Assembly (NCBI GenBank): GCA_900544625.1
Contig: UQVR01000014.1
Coordinates: 1-34,102 of the forward strand
Origin: an uncultured Mycoplasmatota bacterium
GTDB taxonomy: Bacteria; Bacillota_I; Bacilli_A; RF39; UBA660
Reading direction: 5' to 3'
Length of the DNA stretch: 34,102 nucleotides
Made by a program: the position numbers and the translations under genes. Under the pieces are notes generated by a model. The model was not told where the DNA came from and did no database searches. It saw nothing but the letters and a program-made list of their open reading frames with translations. Of this stretch, positions 1-8,087 are shown in pieces; the first letter of the stretch is position 1, and every line of letters starts with the position of its first letter.

Positions 1-2
1 GT

Positions 3-404
3 AGATTATCAGTAACCAAAGATATTGATACTATAAAAACAATATCTAATCCATCAATTGATCATAGTAGTGTGTATAATTATGAAACTAAACAATATAC
101 AAAAATATATGATTTTGACAAACTAAAATCATTAGATAAATATGATATATATTTATCAGGAGCATCTTCGATTATAGATATTGTTAATCCTACTTCAAAT
201 AGTAATAGAGAGTTAATTGTTTTTCGTGATTCTTATGGCAGTAGTTTAATTCCTTTATTAATGGAGGGTTATAAGAAGATTACTGTTATTGATATTAGAT
301 ATGTTTCTTCAAGAATTTTGAATAATTATATAATATTTAATAATCAAGATGTTCTTTTTATGTATAGTATATTAACTATAAATAACAGTTTTTCTATGAG
401 ATAA
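3..404 (+). CDS. DHHW-family protein, C-terminal part (cut by window start)
   Basis: The reading frame is open to the left edge, so only about 133 C-terminal residues are visible. A GTG at 72 lies inside the frame and is not a convincing start. The visible part contains a GASS motif followed by RELIVFRDSYGSSLIPLL and then NNQDVLFMYS. This pattern is typical of the DHHW family (related to the AlgX/DltD SGNH-like fold), where the FRDSYG segment is a conserved core block near the C-terminus. These proteins are usually exported or membrane-anchored and are thought to act on cell-surface glycans, but no reaction is established for this one. The gene ends in TAA and is followed at once by a hairpin terminator. 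The signal peptide and the N-terminal catalytic half lie outside the window. Confidence 0.75.
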   Translation, partial: RLSVTKDIDTIKTISNPSIDHSSVYNYETKQYTKIYDFDKLKSLDKYDIYLSGASSIIDIVNPTSNSNRELIVFRDSYGSSLIPLLMEGYKKITVIDIRYVSSRILNNYIIFNNQDVLFMYSILTINNSFSMR

Positions 405-435
405 GGAATCTAGTTAATTAGATTTCTTTTTTTTG
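405..435 (+). terminator. Rho-independent terminator after the DHHW gene
   Basis: AATCTA (407-412) pairs perfectly with TAGATT (419-424) around a six-base loop, and a long T run follows. It starts directly after the TAA stop. Confidence 0.7.
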
Positions 436-503
436 TTAAGTAAATGGTACAATTAACAATCCTTATACATATCAGAGATTATAAACTAAACAAATTTTAA
501 TAA

Positions 504-540
504 GTATCAAAAAAAGATTTAACTATATTTTTATTGATAC
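504..540. terminator. Hairpin with poly-T/A flanks, possible bidirectional terminator
   Basis: GTATCAA (504-510) pairs with TTGATAC (534-540). The loop is A-rich then T-rich, so the stem can extend through further A-T pairs. TTTTT follows on the plus strand. It lies between convergent genes. Confidence 0.4.
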
Positions 541-548
541 CTTTTTAA

Positions 549-575
549 TAAAAAAAACAATCAAAGTGATTGTCA
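549..575 (-). terminator. Rho-independent terminator of the XRE regulator gene
   Basis: ACAATCA (557-563) and TGATTGT (567-573) form a perfect 7-bp stem with a three-base loop. On the minus strand it is followed by a run of T (551-556 are A on the plus strand). It sits just beyond the stop of the minus-strand regulator. Confidence 0.7.
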
Positions 576-586
576 CCAAGCTTTAT

Positions 587-838
587 TTATTCTATAAAAT
601 CCATTTTATTGAATATTTCAGTGTCATAAAACTCTTTCATTGTTATTCCAAAAACTTTACAAAATTTATAAATGTTTTTAGAACTTGGGTTTTCTACTTT
701 ATCATAAAGCAACGCATAAAGCGTTGTTGCTGGAACAGTGGAAAGCTCAGACAACTTATTTGTAGTTATATGATTCATCATACAAAGTTCATTAATTCTT
801 TCTATTATGGCTTCAGTAAAAGTCATTTTTAAACTCAT
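587..838 (-). CDS. Small XRE/Cro-CI-type HTH regulator
   Basis: This small protein (79-83 residues) is predicted to bind DNA as a helix-turn-helix repressor. Most of its length is one Cro/CI-like domain: an opening helix with AIIERINELC, then NKLSELSTVPATTLYALL matching the turn and recognition-helix pattern, then NIYKFCKVFGITMKEFY, the usual closing helices. No other domain is present. Two starts are possible: the ATG at 838, directly abutting GGGAG, or the in-frame ATG at 826, which leaves a 12-base spacer and is perhaps more likely. A TGn-extended -10 element lies upstream and a terminator lies downstream, so it is probably monocistronic. Its targets cannot be told from the sequence; the 320-bp gap next to it is a candidate. 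Confidence 0.8.
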   Translation of the reverse strand: MSLKMTFTEAIIERINELCMMNHITTNKLSELSTVPATTLYALLYDKVENPSSKNIYKFCKVFGITMKEFYDTEIFNKMDFIE

Positions 839-855
839 CTCCCGTTACTAAATAT

Positions 856-864
856 ATTATAGCA
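856..864 (-). promoter_or_regulatory. Extended -10 promoter of the XRE gene
   Basis: Read on the minus strand the sequence is TGCTATAAT, a perfect extended -10 hexamer about 20 bases before the start codon. No good -35 hexamer is visible at 17-18 bases. Confidence 0.5.
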
Positions 865-1128
865 AAAAATGAGTGAAATTGTTTGCCAAATTCAGTAGTT
901 TTTTCTTTTTTCAGTAAAAAAATGCAAACTTTTACTTTTTTATAATAAAAGCTTAACTGTTTTTATTTTTTTGTTGTAGTTTTTTATACATATAGTTATT
1001 GTATTATGTAATTTTCTATCCTATCTTCAACTGCCAAAGAGAGGTATTATATTAAATTTCTTTAGCGAAAAAAAATTTGCTTTTTTTCGCTAAATGAGGT
1101 CTTTTTTCTTTTAATTAGAAAAAATAAA
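865..1128. other. Gene-free AT-rich intergenic stretch with inverted repeats
   Basis: No plausible gene is seen on either strand. The stretch holds a 6-bp inverted repeat (GTTTGC at 881-886 and GCAAAC at 924-929), several long T runs, and the strong hairpin at 1061-1094. It separates the divergently transcribed XRE regulator and amino-acid ABC importer genes, so operators for either could lie here. Confidence 0.5.
1061..1094. repeat. Perfect 14-bp-arm hairpin upstream of the ABC importer
   Basis: TTTAGCGAAAAAAA (1061-1074) is the exact reverse complement of TTTTTTTCGCTAAA (1081-1094), with a six-base loop. A T run follows at 1103-1108. It could be a terminator or an operator; no upstream plus-strand gene needs terminating. 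Confidence 0.7.
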
Positions 1129-1137
1129 TGCTATAAT
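1129..1137 (+). promoter_or_regulatory. Extended -10 promoter of the amino-acid ABC importer
   Basis: TGCTATAAT, a perfect TGn-extended -10, lies 22 bases before the importer start codon. The -35 position (TTTTAA) is weak. It is the only convincing promoter before the three importer genes. Confidence 0.6.
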
Positions 1138-1159
1138 AAATTTAAGATAGAGGTGTGAT

Positions 1160-1879
1160 ATGAAAAAAGTTATAATAATATTAATAGCATTAATTGCTCT
1201 TGGTGGGTGTAAGAAAAATACGAATGAACTTATAATGGTTACAGAAGCTGGATTTGCTCCATATGAATATTATGATGGTGGTGAAGTTGTAGGAGTAGAT
1301 GTAGATATAGCAAAAGAAATTGCTAAATATTTAGGTAAAACTTTAGTAGTAAAAGATATTGCTTTTGATTCAATAATTAATGAAGTAAAAACAGGTAAAG
1401 CTGATTTTGGTGCTGCTGGCATTAGTTATAGTGAAGATAGAGCTAAGAATGTAGATTTTTCTATTAATTATTCTGTAAGTAAACAAGTAGTTATTGTAAG
1501 TAATAATAGTAACATTAATAATGTAAATAGCATAAGTAATAAAAAAATAGCTGTTCAACTTGGAAGTATTGCAGATACATATGTTACAGATAATTTTAAG
1601 AATGCAAGTATTGTAAGACAAAAGAAGTATTTAGCAGCAATTGAAGATTTAAAGGCAGGTAAAGTTGATTGTGTTGTTATGGATGAGCTTCCTGCGAAAG
1701 AAATTGTATCAACTAATAATGGAATTAAAATTCTTGATGGGGCTTTAACTAATGATTCTTATGGAATGATTGTTAAAAAAGGAAATAAAGAATTATTAGA
1801 TGCAATAAATACTGTTTTACAAAAGTTAAAAGATGAAGGTAAAATAAATAGTTTTATTATAAAACATACAGAAAAATAG
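1160..1879 (+). CDS. Amino-acid ABC transporter substrate-binding lipoprotein
   Basis: This is a family 3 periplasmic-type solute-binding protein (239 aa), which in a Gram-positive cell is tethered outside the membrane and hands polar amino acids to its permease. The N-terminus is a lipoprotein signal: a KK start, a hydrophobic run, and the lipobox LGGC with the lipidated Cys at residue 17. The mature part opens with the family pattern FAPYEYYDGGEVVGVDVDIAKEI and later has GAAGISYSEDRAKNVDFS, both typical of arginine, glutamine and histidine binders. It is first in a three-gene operon with permease and ATPase. Arginine is the likely substrate because the arginine deiminase operon follows, but the ligand cannot be read from motifs alone. 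Confidence 0.92.
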   Translation: MKKVIIILIALIALGGCKKNTNELIMVTEAGFAPYEYYDGGEVVGVDVDIAKEIAKYLGKTLVVKDIAFDSIINEVKTGKADFGAAGISYSEDRAKNVDFSINYSVSKQVVIVSNNSNINNVNSISNKKIAVQLGSIADTYVTDNFKNASIVRQKKYLAAIEDLKAGKVDCVVMDELPAKEIVSTNNGIKILDGALTNDSYGMIVKKGNKELLDAINTVLQKLKDEGKINSFIIKHTEK

Positions 1880-1887
1880 AGGTTTAT

Positions 1888-2577
1888 ATGTTTAAAGATA
1901 TTTATAATAGTTTTTATGAAAGCATTATTTATGATGGAAGATATAAATATATTTTTGAAGGATTATTTAATACTTTAATTATTGCCTTATTTGCATGTTT
2001 AATTGGTGTTTTTATTGGTATTTTAATAGCAATAATAAGACATAATCATGATACAAATGGTAAATTAAAGATATTAAATAAAGTAGTTACATGGTATGTA
2101 AATGTTATAAGAGGAACACCAGTATTGTTACAATTAATGATAATTTATTATGTTATATTTAAGTCTGTTGATATTAGTATAGTTATTGTGGGTATAGTTG
2201 CTTTTGGGCTTAATTCTGGAGCATATGTATCTGAAATTATTAGGTCTGGTATTAATTCGATTGATAAAGGTCAAATGGAAGCTGGATTATCTTTAGGTCT
2301 TAGTTATAGAAAAGTTATGAGATACATCATAATGCCTCAAGGAATTAGAAATGTTATGCCAGCTTTAGGAAATGAGTTTATTACATTAATTAAAGAAACA
2401 TCGGCAGGAGCTTATATAGGTATTATGGAACTTACAAAAGCAAGTGATATTATTGCATCTAGGACCTATGATTATTTCTTTCCTTTAATAATTATTGCAT
2501 TAATATATTTAGTTATTACTCTAGGATTAACTAAATTAGTTAATAAAATGGAGGTAAAGTTAGATGCTAAGTGTTAA
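1888..2577 (+). CDS. Amino-acid ABC transporter permease (HisM/ArtQ-like)
   Basis: This inner-membrane permease (229 aa) belongs to the polar amino-acid uptake family. Hydrophobic segments cover roughly residues 26-50, 60-85, 95-110 and 190-220. The EAA loop that docks to the ATPase is clear: EAGLSLGLSYRKVMRYIIMP followed by an invariant-type G. RGTPVLLQL is the usual conserved block in the first half of the domain. The gene starts 8 bases after the binding protein and its end overlaps the ATPase gene by 14 bases, so the three are surely co-translated. It probably works as a homodimer because only one permease is encoded here. Confidence 0.92.
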   Translation: MFKDIYNSFYESIIYDGRYKYIFEGLFNTLIIALFACLIGVFIGILIAIIRHNHDTNGKLKILNKVVTWYVNVIRGTPVLLQLMIIYYVIFKSVDISIVIVGIVAFGLNSGAYVSEIIRSGINSIDKGQMEAGLSLGLSYRKVMRYIIMPQGIRNVMPALGNEFITLIKETSAGAYIGIMELTKASDIIASRTYDYFFPLIIIALIYLVITLGLTKLVNKMEVKLDAKC

Positions 2578-3286
2578 AAATTTGAAAAAAAGTTTTGGAA
2601 AAAATACAGTTTTAAAAGATATAAGTTTTGATGTTAATACTGGAGATATTATAGCAATTGTGGGACCTTCTGGAAGTGGCAAGAGTACTTTGCTTAGATG
2701 CCTAAATATGATAGAGACACCAAGTAGTGGTAAAATAGTTTTTGAAGGTACTAACTTAGTAGATAAAAAAACAAATTTATCTTTAGTACGTGAAAAAATA
2801 GGAATGGTTTTTCAACAATTTAATTTGTTTAATCATCTAAGTGTTTTGGATAATTTGATGCTGGCACCGGTAAAACTTAAAGTTATGGGAGAAGGTAGCG
2901 CAAAAAGAAAAGCCATAATGCTTTTAGAGAAAATCGGTTTAAAAGATAAAGCATTAAGCTATCCATCAAGTTTATCCGGAGGGCAAAAGCAAAGAGTTGC
3001 TATTATTAGAACCCTAATGATGGATCCAGATATCATTTTATTTGATGAACCTACGAGTGCACTTGATCCAGAGATGATTGGTGAAGTATTGGATTTAATT
3101 AAAATGGTTGCTAGTGAAAACAAAACAATGATTATAGTTTCTCATGAAATAAGTTTTGTTAAAAGTATTGCTAATAGAATATTGTTTTTAGAAAACGGAA
3201 AAATAATATTTGATGGAAGTAATAAAGAGTTTTTTAATAATAAAAATGATAGAATAAAAGCATTTTTACAAAAAGTTAAAAAATAA
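2564..3286 (+). CDS. Amino-acid ABC transporter ATPase (GlnQ/ArtP-like)
   Basis: This cytoplasmic ATPase (240 aa) powers the importer. The Walker A motif GPSGSGKST is at residues 34-42. The Q-loop FQQFNLF, the signature LSGGQKQR, Walker B IILFDEPTSALD and the switch histidine in VSHE are all intact. The length is normal for the family. The ATG at 2564 lies inside the end of the permease gene, with GGAGGT about 8 bases upstream, so translation is coupled. The gene ends 58 bases before the arginine deiminase fusion, and that gap holds a separate promoter. Confidence 0.95.
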   Translation: MLSVKNLKKSFGKNTVLKDISFDVNTGDIIAIVGPSGSGKSTLLRCLNMIETPSSGKIVFEGTNLVDKKTNLSLVREKIGMVFQQFNLFNHLSVLDNLMLAPVKLKVMGEGSAKRKAIMLLEKIGLKDKALSYPSSLSGGQKQRVAIIRTLMMDPDIILFDEPTSALDPEMIGEVLDLIKMVASENKTMIIVSHEISFVKSIANRILFLENGKIIFDGSNKEFFNNKNDRIKAFLQKVKK

Positions 3287-3288
3287 AA

Positions 3289-3317
3289 TTGCAATTAAAT
3301 ATGAAGTTTGTTATAAT
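3289..3317 (+). promoter_or_regulatory. Promoter of the arginine deiminase operon
   Basis: TTGCAA (3289-3294), a 17-base spacer, then TATAAT (3312-3317) with an upstream TG giving an extended -10. It lets the catabolic operon be expressed apart from the importer. Confidence 0.65.
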
Positions 3318-3344
3318 TTAGTAGAGAATAAGGAGAGGATTTTG

Positions 3345-5666
3345 ATGAATGCAATTAATGTAAGAAGTGAAATTGGTCCACTTAAAAAAGTGCTTTTGCA
3401 TAGACCTGGAAATGAACTTTTGAATTTAACACCAGATTCATTAAGTAGATTATTATTTGATGATATTCCATTTTTGCCTGATGCTCAAGCAGAACATGAT
3501 GAGTTTGCTAGAGTCTTAAAAGAAAATGGTATTGAAGTTGTTTATTTAGAAGATTTAATGGCAAGTGTACTTGAAATAAGTGGTGAAATTGAAGATAAAT
3601 TTATTAGGCAATTTATCTATGAGGCTGGTATTACTACGCCAAAATATAAAAATTTAGTTTTTGATTATTTAAAGAGTTTTAACAATAAAAAAGAACTTGT
3701 ATTAAAAACTATGGAAGGTATAAAGATTGAAGAAATTAGTAGAGCTAAAAGAGAAGTTGAGAAATCTTTAGTGGATTTAGTTAGTGAAGAATCTGAGTTT
3801 TTAGCAGATCCTATGCCAAATCTTTATTTTACTAGAGACCCATTTGCAAGTGCTGGTAATGGTGTCATTTTAAATAAAATGTATTCAGTTACAAGAAATA
3901 GAGAAACAATTTATGCTGAATATATATTTAATTATCATCCTGATTTTAAAGATAAGTTATATAAATATTATGATAGATATTTACCATATCATATTGAAGG
4001 TGGGGATGTACTTAATTTAAATAGTCATACACTTGCTGTTGGCATTTCGCAAAGAACTGAAGCTGCAGCGATTGATGAGCTTGCTAAGAATTGTTTTAAC
4101 GATCCAAATTGTAAAATTGATACAATTTTAGCATTTAATATACCTGAATCTCGTGCTTTCATGCATTTAGATACAGTATTTACTCAAATTGATTATGATA
4201 AATTTACATATCATCCAGGTATTATGGATACATTACAAGTTTTTGAAATAACTGAAGGTGATATTCCAGATTCTGATGAAGATTTAAATGTTGTTGAAGT
4301 AAATGGTTCTTTAGAAACTATTTTGGAAAAATATTTAGGTAGAGAAATAACTTTAATTCCATGTGCTGGTGGAGAAAAGATTTCTTCAGAAAGAGAACAA
4401 TGGAATGATGGAACTAATACATTATGTATTGCTCCTGGAGTGGTTGTTGTTTATGATAGAAATAATATTACTAATAATATTCTAAGAGAACATGGAATCC
4501 ATGTAATTGAAGTTAGTAGTGCTGAATTATCTCGTGGTAGAGGTGGTCCTAGATGTATGAGTATGCCTTTAATTCGTGAAGACATTGAAGAATTAGATCC
4601 AAAAAAAGATGAAGAGATACCTCTTTTAAGAATAGAAGATTTTATTAAAGTTGATTTAAGAAAGCAACCTGATTTAAGAGGAAGAAATTTCTTGACATTA
4701 CTTGATTATACACCAGAAGAAATTAGATATTTATTAGATTTATCTAAAGAATTAAAAGATAAAAAAAGAAATGGCATAGAACATAAATATTTAAAAGGTA
4801 AAAATATTGTGTTGTTATTTGAAAAGACTTCAACTAGAACTAGATGTGCATTTGAAGTTGCTGGAATGGATTTAGGTATGGGTGTTACTTACCTTGACCC
4901 CGGAGCTTCACAAATGGGTAAAAAAGAATCTATTAGTGATACTGCGAAAGTTCTTGGTAGGATGTATGATGGTATTGAATATCGTGGATTTGATCAAAAA
5001 ATTGTTGAAGAACTTGCCGAAAATGCTGGCGTTCCAGTTTGGAATGGTTTAACTACAGAATTCCATCCAACACAAATGCTTGCAGATGTCTTAACAGTTG
5101 AAGAAAATTTTGGACATTTAAAAGGTATTAAACTTGTTTTTATGGGTGATGCTAGAAATAATGTAGCTAATTCATTAATGGTTGTATGTGCTAAAATGGG
5201 TATGCATTTTGTAGCATGTGGTCCGAAGAGTTTATGGCCAGATGAAGAATTAGTAAATAGATGTATGGAAATTGCTCATGAAAATGGCGGTTCCATATCT
5301 ATGAATGAAAATGTAATAGATGCAACACGCGATGCAGATGTAATATATACTGATGTTTGGGTGTCTATGGGAGAACCTGATGAAGTGTGGAATGAAAGAA
5401 TTAATCTTCTAAAAGATTATCAAGTAAATATGGATGTTATGAATAATGCAAGAGGCGATGCTATATTCTTACATTGCCTACCATCTTTCCATGATTTAAA
5501 TACAACAATTGGTAAAGATATATATAATAAATTTGGTTTAAAAGAAATGGAAGTAACTGATGAGGTATTTAATTCAGCTAAATCCAAAGTATTTGATCAA
5601 GCAGAAAATAGATTGCATACTATTAAAGCTGTAGTTTATGCAACTATGAGGGAAGATAATGAGTAA
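3345..5666 (+). CDS. arcA-arcB: Fused arginine deiminase-ornithine carbamoyltransferase
   Basis: One 773-residue frame holds two whole enzymes that are normally separate. Residues 1 to about 412 are arginine deiminase (arginine to citrulline and NH3). Its active site is complete: D165 in FTRDP, E218 in HIEGGD, H274 and D276 in HLDT, and nucleophile C404 in GGPRCMSMP. A linker of roughly 25 charged residues follows. Ornithine carbamoyltransferase begins near GRNFLTLLDYTPEE and has STRTR at 496-500 for carbamoyl phosphate, FHPTQ, and HCLP at 710-713. It should convert citrulline plus phosphate to ornithine plus carbamoyl phosphate. The ATG at 3345 is chosen because AGGAGAGG lies 6 bases upstream; a TTG at 3342 is not needed. 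The gene overlaps carbamate kinase by 8 bases. The fusion might aid citrulline transfer, which is inference. Confidence 0.95.
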   Translation: MNAINVRSEIGPLKKVLLHRPGNELLNLTPDSLSRLLFDDIPFLPDAQAEHDEFARVLKENGIEVVYLEDLMASVLEISGEIEDKFIRQFIYEAGITTPKYKNLVFDYLKSFNNKKELVLKTMEGIKIEEISRAKREVEKSLVDLVSEESEFLADPMPNLYFTRDPFASAGNGVILNKMYSVTRNRETIYAEYIFNYHPDFKDKLYKYYDRYLPYHIEGGDVLNLNSHTLAVGISQRTEAAAIDELAKNCFNDPNCKIDTILAFNIPESRAFMHLDTVFTQIDYDKFTYHPGIMDTLQVFEITEGDIPDSDEDLNVVEVNGSLETILEKYLGREITLIPCAGGEKISSEREQWNDGTNTLCIAPGVVVVYDRNNITNNILREHGIHVIEVSSAELSRGRGGPRCMSMPLIREDIEELDPKKDEEIPLLRIEDFIKVDLRKQPDLRGRNFLTLLDYTPEEIRYLLDLSKELKDKKRNGIEHKYLKGKNIVLLFEKTSTRTRCAFEVAGMDLGMGVTYLDPGASQMGKKESISDTAKVLGRMYDGIEYRGFDQKIVEELAENAGVPVWNGLTTEFHPTQMLADVLTVEENFGHLKGIKLVFMGDARNNVANSLMVVCAKMGMHFVACGPKSLWPDEELVNRCMEIAHENGGSISMNENVIDATRDADVIYTDVWVSMGEPDEVWNERINLLKDYQVNMDVMNNARGDAIFLHCLPSFHDLNTTIGKDIYNKFGLKEMEVTDEVFNSAKSKVFDQAENRLHTIKAVVYATMREDNE

Positions 5667-6594
5667 AATAGTAATTGCCTTAGGTGGTAATGCTTTAGGA
5701 AAAAATCCAGAAGAACAAATGAATTTACTAAAAAATGTAGCAAAGATTATTGTTAGTCTTGTTAAAAATGGTGAAGAAATTGTTCTTACTCATGGGAATG
5801 GTCCTCAAGTAGGACAAATAGCTTTGGCAATGGAGTATTCTTCTAAAGGAGAGGCTAATACTCCATTTATGCCATTTCCTGAGTGTGGGAGCATGAGTCA
5901 AGGTTATATTGGTTACGGTTTACAACAATGTATTCAAAATGAATTAAAGAAAGAAGGCATTGTTAAATCATGCGTAACTTTAATAACACAAGTTCTGGTG
6001 GATGCAAAAGATAGTGCTTTTTCTAATCCAACTAAACCTATTGGAATGTTTTATAGTAAGGAAGAGGCTTTAAAACAAGAACAAGAAAAAGGTTATACTT
6101 TTGTAGAAGATTCAGGACGAGGGTATCGAAGAGTTGTGCCATCTCCGATGCCAATAGATATTGTTGAAGCGGAAGCTATAAAGAACTTAATTCAACAAAG
6201 TTCACTTGTAATTGCTGCAGGTGGTGGAGGTATTCCTGTTATTAATGATGGGAATAACTTAAAAGGAGTTGAAGCTGTTATTGATAAAGATAGAACAGCA
6301 TCTCTTCTTGGTAAATTAATCGGTGCGGATAAGTTATTAATCTTAACTGCTGTTGATAAGGTTTCAATTCATTATAATACTGATTTTCAAATTGATTTGG
6401 ATGAATTAAGTGTTGATGAAGCATTAACTTATATCAAAAAAGAAGAATTTGCAAAAGGAAGTATGTTACCAAAAGTTGAAGCATGCTTGGATTTTGTAAA
6501 AAATTCTAATCGTGTTGCAATAATAAGTTCTTTAGAAAAAGCAGAGGATGCAATATTAGGAAAAACAGGTACGGTAATAAAGGAGGAAAAATAA
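5659..6594 (+). CDS. arcC: Carbamate kinase
   Basis: Carbamate kinase (311 aa) moves the phosphate of carbamoyl phosphate to ADP, giving ATP, NH3 and CO2; this is the energy-yielding last step of the deiminase pathway. Family motifs are intact: IALGGNALGK at the N-terminus, LTHGNGPQVGQ, AAGGGGIPV, VIDKDRTASLLG, and GSMLPKVEA near the C-terminus. The length is normal. The ATG lies within the last codons of the fusion gene (8-base overlap), which points to translational coupling. Its stop codon is followed immediately by the start of the membrane carrier gene, so carbamoyl phosphate supply, use and transport are made from one transcript. Confidence 0.96.
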   Translation: MSKIVIALGGNALGKNPEEQMNLLKNVAKIIVSLVKNGEEIVLTHGNGPQVGQIALAMEYSSKGEANTPFMPFPECGSMSQGYIGYGLQQCIQNELKKEGIVKSCVTLITQVLVDAKDSAFSNPTKPIGMFYSKEEALKQEQEKGYTFVEDSGRGYRRVVPSPMPIDIVEAEAIKNLIQQSSLVIAAGGGGIPVINDGNNLKGVEAVIDKDRTASLLGKLIGADKLLILTAVDKVSIHYNTDFQIDLDELSVDEALTYIKKEEFAKGSMLPKVEACLDFVKNSNRVAIISSLEKAEDAILGKTGTVIKEEK

Positions 6595-8043
6595 ATGGCA
6601 AATGTTAAGAAAAAGGCAAAAACAATGTTATCGTCTTTTTCAATTATTCTAATACTTATATTTGGTCTTGGGATATTATCACATTTACTTCCAAACGCTA
6701 AATTTGTAGGTGATACATTAGTTGATGGGAGTGGTACAGTAGGAGCAACATTATCTCAAGTATTAATGGCTCCGATTAGTGGTTTTGAAAATGCTGTTGA
6801 TGTTGGTATTTTCATTATGATACTTGGTGGAATGCTTGCGGTTGTTAATCAAACGGGAGCGTTAGAAACAGGTATTAAAGTTTTAGTTCATAAATTGAAG
6901 GGTAAAGAAATTTGGTTAATTCCAATATTAATGACTATCTTTTCTATTTGTGGAACTACATATGGTATGTTAGAAGAAACTGTTGGATTCTATGTTTTAC
7001 TTGCTGCTACAATGATGGCTGCAGGAATGGATCCTTTAGTTGGTTCTGCTATTGTATTATTGGGTGCTGGAACAGGTTGTTTAGGTTCTACAGTTAACCC
7101 ATTTGCAACTGGTGTTGCACTTAGTTCTCTTCCAAAAGAAATTACTGCTGATAATGGTTTTGTAATTTTAATTGCGATGTTTATATGGCTAACTTCATTA
7201 ATACTTTCAATTATATTTGTTATGAATTATGCTAAAAAAGTTCAAAAGGATAAAGGTTCTACTTTCTTATCACTAAGAGAACAAAAAAATGCTGAAAAAG
7301 AATTTGGTAAATATGCTGAAAGTCATAAAGAAGAACCTAAACTAACTGGAAAACAAAAAGCAACATTAATCGTTTTTGCTTTAGCTTTCGTTGTAATGAT
7401 TATTGGATTTATTCCTTGGGGTGAATTTAATGTTACATTATTTGAAGGTTGGAGTAAATACTTAACTGGATCGCCATTAGGTGAATGGTATTTCTACGAT
7501 TCTGCATTATGGTTCTTAATTTTATCAATTATTATTGCTATAATTAATGGAACAGGTGAAAAAGGATATGTTGATGCATTTGTTTCTGGGGCAGCAGATA
7601 TGGTTGGAGTTATACTAGTTATTGCTATTGCAAGAGGTGCTAGTATACTAATGATGCAAACTCATTTAGATAATTATATAGTTTATAATGCTGCGAATGC
7701 TTTGTCTAAATTACCAGAATTTGCATTCGTTCCACTTAACTATTTATTACATGTTGTATTATCGTTCTTAGTTCCATCTTCAAGTGGACTTGCAACTTTA
7801 TCTACTCCAATTATTGCACCTATAGCTGCACAACTTGGATATAGTGTTGAAGTTACAATAATGACTATGGTTGCTGCGAATGGTTTAGTAAATTTAATTT
7901 CGCCAACATGTGGTGCTATAATGGGTGGTCTTGCTTTAGCTAAGGTTGAATATTCAACATGGTTTAGATGGGCTATTAAATTAGTAATTCTAATTGGTAT
8001 TCTAAATATATTTGTATTAAGTGTATTTGGTTTAATAGTATAA
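6595..8043 (+). CDS. YfcC/ArcD-type membrane carrier, likely arginine/ornithine exchange
   Basis: This is a polytopic membrane protein of 482 residues with about a dozen hydrophobic segments. Family features include GGMLAVVNQTGALETGI, GMLEETVGFYVLL, GAGTGCLGSTVNPFATG and the late block SSSGLATLSTPIIAP. These place it in the YfcC / C4-dicarboxylate-carrier-like group, members of which often sit in arginine deiminase operons and are annotated as arginine-ornithine antiporters. The ATG directly abuts the carbamate kinase stop and has AGGAGGAAAA before it. It is the last gene before a strong terminator. Arginine/ornithine exchange is inferred from context; the family also contains carriers of other substrates. 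Confidence 0.85.
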   Translation: MANVKKKAKTMLSSFSIILILIFGLGILSHLLPNAKFVGDTLVDGSGTVGATLSQVLMAPISGFENAVDVGIFIMILGGMLAVVNQTGALETGIKVLVHKLKGKEIWLIPILMTIFSICGTTYGMLEETVGFYVLLAATMMAAGMDPLVGSAIVLLGAGTGCLGSTVNPFATGVALSSLPKEITADNGFVILIAMFIWLTSLILSIIFVMNYAKKVQKDKGSTFLSLREQKNAEKEFGKYAESHKEEPKLTGKQKATLIVFALAFVVMIIGFIPWGEFNVTLFEGWSKYLTGSPLGEWYFYDSALWFLILSIIIAIINGTGEKGYVDAFVSGAADMVGVILVIAIARGASILMMQTHLDNYIVYNAANALSKLPEFAFVPLNYLLHVVLSFLVPSSSGLATLSTPIIAPIAAQLGYSVEVTIMTMVAANGLVNLISPTCGAIMGGLALAKVEYSTWFRWAIKLVILIGILNIFVLSVFGLIV

Positions 8044-8054
8044 AATTAAAAAAT

Positions 8055-8078
8055 ACTCACTTCGTGTGAGTTTTTTTT
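8055..8078 (+). terminator. Terminator of the arginine deiminase operon
   Basis: ACTCAC (8055-8060) pairs with GTGAGT (8066-8071) around TTCGT, followed by eight T. It ends the plus-strand operon and lies just before the convergent transglutaminase-fold gene. Confidence 0.85.
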
Positions 8079-8087
8079 GTATGATCT

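Noticed and set aside
566..832. Plus-strand 88-codon frame opposite the XRE gene
   Set aside because: It is the complement of a clear helix-turn-helix gene with promoter and terminator; the translation is low-complexity and without a ribosome binding site.
3342..3344. TTG as start of the fusion enzyme
   Set aside because: The ATG right after it has the better spacing to AGGAGAGG and gives the usual family N-terminus.
6912..7097. 61-codon frame inside the membrane carrier gene
   Set aside because: It is an out-of-frame shadow rich in Cys, Trp and Tyr with no start signals.
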